NCBI GenBank assembly: GCA_027886185.1
Contig: WOAB01000040.1
Span: 1 to 64,000 of the forward strand
DNA from: Rheum nobile
Taxonomy: Eukaryota > Streptophyta > Magnoliopsida > Caryophyllales > Polygonaceae
Direction of reading: 5' to 3'
DNA length: 64,000 nucleotides
Numbering within the stretch: the first letter of the stretch is position 1; every line of letters begins with the position of its first letter. This document shows, one piece after another, positions 58,076-64,000 of the stretch. The notes under the pieces were generated by a model. That model did not search any database. It saw only the letters and a program-made list of their open reading frames with translations, and was not told the DNA's origin. The position numbers were made by a program, and so were the translations under genes.

Positions 58076-58399
58076 TCAAGGCAGTATACGATGTACATCA
58101 TTATATAGTTTGAGGTTATACCTACGCATCTTATCCACATCTTGTAAAATTTTTTTATTTTTCTTAACAAGATCTTGATTCTCCTTAACAAGATCTTGTT
58201 TTTCCCGCCATTGTTGTCGAATAATCGCGTGTGCCCTGTCCTCGTATATAGGAACAATCCACTTCCTGTAAAAACACCCCATTCTTGGGCATCCCCAATA
58301 CCTTCTTCCGTAGTTCCACTGCAAATCCCAAGTACGGACAATGGCTTTCAAATTACACGCGCATAGTGGGTTTGTTGATGATTCGGATGAAGATGCCAT
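58076..58399 (-). CDS. GRF-type zinc-finger protein with coiled coil (MULE cargo)
   Basis: A 107-residue unbroken ORF, MASSSESSTNPLCACNLKA to DVHRILP. Residues 13-47 fit the GRF zinc finger: CxC, a Gly-Arg-Arg motif (YGRRYWGCP), a third and fourth Cys, and FYRKW. Residues 60-95 are charged and heptad-like (KQDLVKENQDLVKKNKKIL). GRF fingers bind single-stranded DNA in DNA-repair proteins; small GRF-coiled-coil proteins are common plant orphans, often next to transposons. The gene points away from the MULE gene across an 811-bp divergent promoter that holds telomere-like repeats. It is the least damaged gene of E3. Intact length cannot be judged; a further exon is possible. Confidence 0.75.
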   Translation of the reverse strand: MASSSESSTNPLCACNLKAIVRTWDLQWNYGRRYWGCPRMGCFYRKWIVPIYEDRAHAIIRQQWREKQDLVKENQDLVKKNKKILQDVDKMRRYNLKLYNDVHRILP

Positions 58400-58631
58400 T
58401 ATTTGTTATAGTGCTTGGTTTCCTACAAATATCATGAATCCATTAATATAAAAAATTGGGGATAATAAATCAAAAGAAACTGGAAGAAGAAGCTTACCCA
58501 TAATTGAATCTTCAAGCGTCGTTTGTGTTGGACTTGTTGTAGAGAACAAACAACTCTAATGCCTCTTATATAGTGAAAAGCAATGTGTTTGACAACTAAT
58601 ATACAGCTGTATATAACTGTAGTATATAATG

Positions 58632-58672
58632 ACCTCAACCACTAGCATTAATAAACTCAACCACTAGCATTA
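58632..58672. repeat. Short tandem duplication upstream of the GRF gene
   Basis: CTCAACCACTAGCATTAATA occurs twice in tandem (58632-58651 and 58653-58672). Confidence 0.9.
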
Positions 58673-58700
58673 ATAACTTCTCAACAATCATTTACCACCT

Positions 58701-58935
58701 TAAACCCTAAACCCTAAACCCTAATTAAAAGTTCCTCTCCTCAATCTCACAAACAAGGTAACTAAAATACCCGATTCATCCTTATTAATTGAAGATAAAT
58801 AGTTAACCATAACCTTAACCCTAACCCTAAACCCTAATCCCTAAACCTAAACCCTACCCCAATACCATATCCATAAACCCTAAACCCCAAACCCTAACCC
58901 TACCCTAAGCCCTAACCCTACCCCAAGCCCTAACA
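58701..58935. promoter_or_regulatory. Telomere-like / telo-box repeats in divergent promoter
   Basis: Degenerate CCCTAAA arrays at 58701-58724, 58812-58860 and 58873-58935, in an otherwise AT-rich region between the GRF and MULE-OTU genes. AAACCCTAA is the plant telo-box, a promoter motif bound by TRB proteins. Whether this is promoter function or an inserted telomeric tract is not decidable here. Confidence 0.7.
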
Positions 58936-58961
58936 AAAACACTCATACGCCTAAACCTTGA

Positions 58962-59045
58962 ACCACACGTAATGTGTGGAATCAGCTCACACGTTACGTG
59001 TCATGATATCCCAAACGTAACGTGTGGATGGGGCTCACACGTAAC
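58962..59045. repeat. E3 palindrome cluster 2 (upstream of MULE-OTU)
   Basis: Four CACACGTAACGTGTG-type units 165-250 bp upstream of the start codon at 59211, matching the position of the E2 5' cluster relative to its gene. Confidence 0.92.
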
Positions 59046-59519
59046 GTGTGGTGCAGTCTGTGGCAAAACGCATTGAATTAATCGTCTTGTCCCCACCTAA
59101 CTGTAATAATGACCCGTCTTCTTCCTCGGCTAACGATCCATTTCGAGCCTAAACCCTCATTTGAAACACTCACAAATTCTTGTTTTGCACTCTAATTTTT
59201 TGTTAAAAAAATGGACAACCCGAACAACAACGAGTATTGGAGCAACAGTGGGGATAATATTCCACTTTCGAACGAGGTAATTTCTATTATGTAACCCTAA
59301 AGTTATTTTTTATTGTTGTTTTGAACTTGTTTAAAGTTTGTAGCTTGATGGTTAGGGTTTTGAAAGGTATGATATTTGTTATTTAGGGTTTAACCAAGCT
59401 AGACATGATATTTATTGTTTAATATTAAAGATCTCATTTTATTGTTTAGGGGATTAGAAACAAAGATTGAGCATTGTTTAGGGTTTATGGCTGCGAAATG
59501 GCTGTTACATTGAAGAACA

Positions 59520-59612
59520 GTTCCACACGTTATGTGGGAAGATAGTGCACACTTAACCTGTGGAACGCTTCCACACGTAACGTGTGAAACGCTCCCACAC
59601 GTTACGTGTGGA
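59520..59612. repeat. E3 palindrome cluster 3 (intron 1)
   Basis: Four CCACACGTTACGTGTGG-type units inside intron 1, the same intron that holds the E2 cluster. Confidence 0.92.
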
Positions 59613-59640
59613 ATCACCACCAGAAACCGGTTGTAGGTTC

Positions 59641-59689
59641 ATTCTGTAAAATGGCATGGTTTGTCACTAACCGTGCCATTTTACAGAAT
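59641..59689. repeat. 21-bp hairpin, E3 intron 1
   Basis: ATTCTGTAAAATGGCATGGT... pairs with 59669-59689 across a 7-base loop with one mismatch. It is clearly related to the E2 hairpin (core TTCTGTAAARTGGCAYGG). Confidence 0.92.
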
Positions 59690-60936
59690 CTGCTCTCTCA
59701 AAGAAAATTTTGAATTTAGGTTTATAATTTGTGCACTACTTGATGAGATGATTTCATGTGTATGTAGATGAACTGTTATTTATACGAGGGGTTAAACAAT
59801 ATCTCCCTCAATGACTGGAGCACCCCACAGAAGACATTTGCGGTTTGGGAAACGCCTCAAAAGTTGCAGGATTGGAACACGCCTCAACCAGCTATTGAGA
59901 TACCATCCTTCTCACTTGGGATACCGTTTCCTCCAGAAGCATCTTCATCTCATGCTACCCCATAGTTTTGCTTTCCATCCCTACACACACAGCCTCATTT
60001 TAGTGTACCACCGGAGGAGGATGTTTACGTCTCTGTTGATTACTCAAGGTTCTTTACAACTGATCAAAGCTACGTTGAGAAAAGAGTATCTCAATAGCTG
60101 GGTTTAGGGCAAGATCAGTGGGCTTTTGTTCGACGTACCATGATCGCTACGTTGAGAAAAGAGTATGAGCTACTCGCGCCACTTTGGGTGTCTACGATGA
60201 CACTTGAGGCAATGGAGGTGAAGCTAGCATGGTTTCCTTCCCTGAATAGGCCGGCCCCACCAGAGACGTGGTTAGACCTCCCGGATATGGGATGTTTGGT
60301 GGCAACGGCATTCACATGTGTGTTCGTTACCGTCGGTGGTGGTGTGGGAACGACATACCTGCCTATGAGGGGGAAGCCAAACGAAGCATCAGTTGGCGAG
60401 AAGCTGAAGACGATATGCATTTGCCATGTCCAGGAAGAGCAACATTTTATTGCGGTGCGTTAATACAATCACATCTGTTGATACTATCTTGTGTTATAAC
60501 ATATGTATGATGCATTGACTTTGTGTAGATTGGCCTTGCCGAGACATCGCCCTTGCCTACTCTTTACCCGACGTGGGTGGTATATCATGACCCGTCTGCG
60601 GGTGATTACGTAGATCAAAGGACGTGTGATCGGTTGTTGGAGTACGAAGAAGCCAAGGCCGAAAAGAAGACAAGACGAAAGAAGAAGGTTGAAACGGTCG
60701 ATTTATGTAATGAATGATATGTATGAATTATGATGCAATGAGAAGTCATAACATTCAAATCCAAACATAAAAAACATTCAAATAGAAGTCATAACATTCA
60801 TTGTTGTCATAATCCAAACAAGTCATAAAAAACATTCAAATAGTAGTCATAACATTCATTGTTGCAATACTCAAAGGTTCAATGAAATACATAATATGAA
60901 ACAAGTTTATTCCTGAAACAAGTCTTCACGGCTTCC

Positions 60937-62239
60937 TCAATAATTGGGAAGGAAGGGATACATATGCTCAAATGACCGGCGTAAAGACTCTGCTACATCT
61001 TCACATTCATGGTTGCGATGTTGCTCAAGCTCATTGTAGCATTGTTCGAATGCCTGCACACAACACAAAAACGTTGATATGTATGAAAAAATATAGATAA
61101 GAGTTAACCGAACATTAAACAATCTACAAATCAGTCAAATTCATACCCGTGTCGCGTCTTCAATGGTAGGGGGGTTGATGAATGGATGTGTACGTGGGAG
61201 GTACCATTCCATGTAATCATCGCTGCAGTCATGGCCTTGCTGGATTGGAGGGCCCATCGCAGCTAGGGTCATGGAATGTACAGTATGTGCATCCCATGCA
61301 AATCGAGCTATGTCGTACTCAACCTTATAGCTGTTGATCTTTACTCAAATCAGTCACAGTCAAAGAACCCTATGGAGGTGCTAAGTCTCTTCCATTGATG
61401 TTTAGCCCAAGGATCAACAATACGTCATGGAGAGTAATGGTCATCTCTCCCCATGGCATATGGAATGAGCTGGTCTCAGGTTGCCAGCGCTCAACAAACG
61501 CACCTATCAGCGTCTCGTGCACATGGTCATGTATCACCTGCGGAATATTACACAAGCCTGAACTAGCAGCCAGATTACCCCATGGCGTTGACAACTGCAG
61601 ACGCCATGCGCGTGTCTGTTTGCCTCATTGCTGAAACTTCAACGGTGGCACAGGCTATAAACATTTGCATTTTTAAACCAGTGTAAGCAATCGATTTGAC
61701 ATATTTATATAAAAATGTGAAATGACAAGAATAAGGTTTTTCATGCAACTTACAATGCGCTAATAAAGGGTGTACGCCACGTGATTGGCAAAACCCTTCA
61801 GCAGTTTGGGATTCTCCGGACCTCCATAGACTCTGACCTGCAATTCCGGTTCATATCTCCCTTTTTTTTATTCGGGGTGGTCTTGCCTGCGAAGAGGTGC
61901 CTTCTTGTTGCTCCTTGTCCGCATCATCATCATCAGGTTGAGCTCTTGGAGCCCAGGCTTGACTGTCTTCGTCCTACATGTTTTTAAACAAATGATAAGC
62001 AATTACATTTTTATCATACAATCATATTTTGATATATTAAGGCTACTTACCATATTCACCGGTGCATTCGGGTTGAGCCCCGAGCTCTCCCACGGATTGT
62101 ATCCCATCTCATCATTTGCGCCGCCTTCATAATATAAGGGGTTGTGATAGGACGTGGACACGTGAGGGCTCTGATGGGCAACTGGGCTCTCATGATGGTA
62201 AGGGATTTGGGTCTGCCTCTGTTGCGGTGGCGGACTCAA
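60937..62239 (-). pseudogene. Plant mobile domain (PMD, MAIN-like) gene, E3 cargo
   Basis: From 62239: a Pro/Gln-rich N-terminus (MSPPPQQRQTQIPYHHESP), an acidic exon (DEDSQAWAPRAQPDDDDADK, 61970), then PELQVRVYGGPENPKLLKGFANHVAYTLY (61760-61845), and the PMD signature FVERWQPETSSFHMPWGEMTITLHDVLLILGL (61390-61500). C-terminal exons read MGPPIQQGHDCSDDYMEWYLPRTH (61170-61265) and AFEQCYNELEQHRNHECEDV to FLPNY, TAA at 60937. Introns follow TIEDATR (about 61055-61148) and others lie at 61645-61755 and 61980-62050. A frameshift after RIKKRE and stops near 61628 and 61370 show decay. PMD proteins such as MAIN/MAIL1 of Arabidopsis act in transposon silencing and genome stability; PMD cargo in transposons is known. 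Confidence 0.82.
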
Positions 62240-62251
62240 TTCAGGGACATA

Positions 62252-62290
62252 ATTGTTATTCTGATCGATCGATCGTATCAGAATAACAAT
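62252..62290. repeat. Hairpin with 14-bp perfect arms
   Basis: ATTGTTATTCTGAT and its exact inverse flank an 11-base loop (CGATCGATCGT). It lies just upstream of the PMD N-terminus. Confidence 0.9.
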
Positions 62291-62676
62291 GTAGTGGGCT
62301 CACGTTGCACTGTGGGTACAACTGCGGGTCTGAATCTGCAGGGCCACCCGCCACAAAAGATGGCACAAACGGGAGCACAGGGGGGTCAGCATTGCCCGCC
62401 TGCCTGTATCCTCCCGCATCTTGTGCAGCACCCACAACCCTACGGGATAGCTCACCCTCAGTCCGATACGAAGCAGCCCGGACGAGGTCTCATCTGGTTC
62501 TACGCCTCGTTCTCTCACCAGGCTCCATCTACCACAATAAATCATTTTGCTAAGCAAATACAAATCCGATAAAGTTATTAAACATATCCATAGACACACT
62601 TTCATACAAATCCATCAAAAATCCTAAATATGCAAATTTCATACAAATGTCTCAAATCCATTAAACATACATATGC

Positions 62677-62766
62677 AGCACGTAACGCGTGGTCGATGAC
62701 CACACGTTACGCCCAACGGCCATCAACACGTAACGTGTGGAAGGCTTCAGCACGTTACGTGTTGTG
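62677..62766. repeat. E3 palindrome cluster 4 (upstream of PMD)
   Basis: Four units of the CACACGTTACGTGTG type, two of them half-degenerate (GCACGTAACGCGTGG, CCACACGTTACGCCC). Confidence 0.88.
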
Positions 62767-63179
62767 GTCTGTCTGGCAATTCGCCGGCGACATTTCACCG
62801 GCGACAATTCCGTCGGTGAAATTCAGATTCCGGCGATGCCAAATTTTTCAACATTTCTTAAAAATTCAAACTTATTTAATATATCTACCTAAAACACTAC
62901 TTCATACAAAATAAACATACCTCAATTTCATACTAATCTAACTATAAAATTCATACCAATTCACAAAAAATCAACATATACCCTAAACCCCTTTCATACA
63001 AATCTAACAAATTTCTACAATTTCATACCCTAAACTACTTCTAAATTAACAAAAAAAACAACAAATACAAGCACATAAACACTAAAACATTGTGGATCTA
63101 GAATTTCTATACAAAAACTTCATAATTTTTTTTCAAGAGGTAAGTGTAACTAACCTTGATTATTTGTAAGGGATGGAAC
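62767..63179. other. Non-coding, right arm of E3
   Basis: AT-rich, with a short inverted pair around CCGGCGACATTTCACCGG (62783). No gene seen. Confidence 0.5.
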
Positions 63180-63440
63180 GTAACACGCAAAACTTATTGA
63201 TTCGTAACGGGGCGACACCTCTCCTCCCGTAACGTGTCGAGAGAGATTTGTGTTTTTTAGAAGTAGTTTGCAGCGGCGGAATGGAGGAGAAGGGAGACGA
63301 AGGCTTTTAAAGCCAGGGTTGCTCCACACGTTACGTGTGGAGTAGTCTCCCGCGTGACGTGTGGAGTCGTCTCCCGCGTGACGTCTTGATCCTCCTTGAG
63401 CGTTACATGTCGTCCCTCTCCTCCCGTAACGTGTCGACCC
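63180..63440. repeat. E3 palindrome cluster 5 (right subterminal)
   Basis: One full CCACACGTTACGTGTGG (63324-63341) and at least five half or variant units (CCCGTAACGTGTCGA twice, CGCGTGACGTGTGGA, CGCGTGACGTC, GCGTTACATGTCG). The last leads into the right terminal repeat. Confidence 0.88.
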
Positions 63441-63486
63441 TATGCGCTGAAAAGCAATTTTGGGTATGTGCCGAATAGTAGGACCC
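63425..63486. repeat. E3 right terminal inverted repeat
   Basis: Inverse of 57395-57456; see there. In inverted orientation it starts GGGTCCTACTATTCGG. Confidence 0.9.
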
Positions 63487-63494
63487 CTTTGAAT
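63487..63494. repeat. E3 candidate target duplication (right), CTTTGAAT
   Basis: Matches 57387-57394. Confidence 0.7.
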
Positions 63495-64000
63495 ACATTA
63501 TTGATGTACAATACAATTAAATTAAATATTTAAAAAAAATCCATAAAATATATTTTTTTCCGAAAAAAAAAATAAAAAAATTATTTTCAAAAAAATTATT
63601 TTTTAATATAAATTATTATGAAACAATAATATTTATAATTTTGTCACTCCAATTTTATCCCTCCATCTCATAGATCTTATGGTCATAATTACTCTTTACT
63701 TTACACACTAAGACCATTATGCACTTGAATCGTACTCCAAAAATAGAAACCGAAAAATTGAGTGGGGTTAGGAAAACAAATCACAACTAAGCATACAATA
63801 ATAAAATTACCTTAAATCCCTTAAAAATGTCATATTTCGAACCAACATCTACACAATAAACAATCCCTTAGAAATGTCATATTTCGTAATAAAACATGTC
63901 CTCCCTTGAAATATTACCTATAAAAATTTGTTTTATATCTAAAACTCAGAAATTTTGTGTTAGTTGCTTCTTTTTGTGTTTTTTTTTATGGATTTTATTA
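63495..64000. other. AT-rich flank
   Basis: Homopolymer-rich sequence without a supported gene. 63655-63715 shows a loose inverted similarity to 56760-56850, which may be the ends of an older element into which E3 inserted. Confidence 0.4.

Larger units (their letters stand above)
59211..60716 (+). pseudogene. E3: MULE-OTU gene with internal deletion of the transposase core
   Basis: Exon 1 is 59211-59276 (MDNPNNNEYWSNSGDNIPLSNE), intron 59277-59767, exon 2 from 59768 (MNCYLYEGLNNISLNDW), homologous to E2 exons 1 and 2. After PPEEDVYVSVDYSRFFTTDQSY (60050) the reading jumps, near 60095, to the middle of the OTU domain (LGLGQDQWAFVRRTMI), so the FAR1 finger, the MULE DDE core and the OTU Cys box are gone. 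The OTU C-terminal half remains (PETWLDLPDMGCLVATAF ... HFIAVR at 60450) and, after a short intron, IGLAETSPLPTLYPTW to LCNE and TGA at 60714-60716. Stops lie at 59964 and 60095. It is a deletion derivative that cannot make a transposase. Confidence 0.85.
57395..63486 (+). mobile_element. E3: TIR-bearing MULE carrying GRF-finger, MULE-OTU and PMD genes
   Basis: A 6.1-kb element with 62-bp terminal inverted repeats and candidate duplications. Inside are a GRF zinc-finger gene (minus, 58076-58399), an internally deleted FAR1/MULE-OTU gene (plus, 59211-60716) and a PMD gene (minus, 60937-62239). About two dozen CCACACGTTACGTGTGG palindromes sit in five clusters next to both ends, upstream of and inside the transposase gene, and upstream of the PMD gene. 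The MULE core is deleted, so it would be non-autonomous. Confidence 0.82.

Noticed and set aside
58701..58935. A true chromosome end
   Set aside because: The telomere-like repeats are short, degenerate and lie inside a MULE with both terminal repeats present.
25398..63440. Palindrome clusters as CRISPR-like arrays
   Set aside because: Units are irregularly spaced without uniform unique spacers, and the context is a plant transposon.

Overview
The window is a gene-poor, repeat-dominated stretch of an angiosperm nuclear genome, most likely a eudicot. The evidence is nested plant-type LTR retrotransposons (Ty3 chromovirus/Tekay-like, Ty3 Tat-like with a second RNase H, Athila-like, Ty1/copia), FAR1/MULE transposase genes with OTU domains, plant mobile domain (PMD) genes, (CCCTAAA)n-type telomere-like motifs and an AT-rich background with GT-AG introns. 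I see no conserved single-copy cellular gene, rRNA or functional tRNA. The species cannot be named from the sequence.

Layout. 1-22379: a minus-strand Tat-like element (Tat1) whose 5' LTR is 21724-22379 and whose gag is split at 767/20218 by a three-LTR tandem chromovirus (768-20217, minus, LTR-internal-LTR-internal-LTR), bounded by one 5-bp duplication, TTCGC. 22380-25740: a minus-strand FAR1/MULE-OTU gene (E1), cut inside its OTU domain, with a palindrome cluster upstream. 25990-26302: a scrap of chromovirus integrase/chromodomain. 26303-39693: a minus-strand copia element split at 29218/38540 by a plus-strand Tat-like element (Tat2, 29219-38539, TSD GCTAG) that carries an antisense gene. 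39757-41516: AT-rich repeat with a tRNA-like motif. 41522-47829: a plus-strand Athila-like element with 1367-bp LTRs (TSD TAGAC) that keeps only a gag C-terminal part and protease. 47835-51257: AT-rich, with second copies of the tRNA-like repeat. 51258-56700: MULE E2 (FAR1/MULE-OTU gene plus a PMD remnant). 57395-63486: MULE E3, with 62-bp terminal inverted repeats and a candidate 8-bp duplication, carrying a GRF zinc-finger gene, an internally deleted MULE-OTU gene and a PMD gene.

How it fits together. Almost every coding region is broken by stops and frameshifts; the 107-codon GRF zinc-finger ORF and the acidic leader ORF of chromovirus copy A are the clearest unbroken exceptions. The most striking pattern is clusters of short palindromes. 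Each MULE carries its own palindrome sequence, E1 CACGCTTAACTTAAGCGTG, E2 ATCCGTCACGGAT, E3 CCACACGTTACGTGTGG, upstream of the transposase gene and, in E2 and E3, also in intron 1 and in downstream or subterminal DNA. A fourth, GC-rich palindrome (CACGGCGNCCGCCGTG) is clustered in all three chromovirus LTRs and also in the unrelated Athila-like element, once in its 3' non-coding DNA and once in frame inside gag. This resembles family-specific protein-binding sites, as described for Arabidopsis VANDAL elements and their VANC anti-silencing proteins, but that role is inference.
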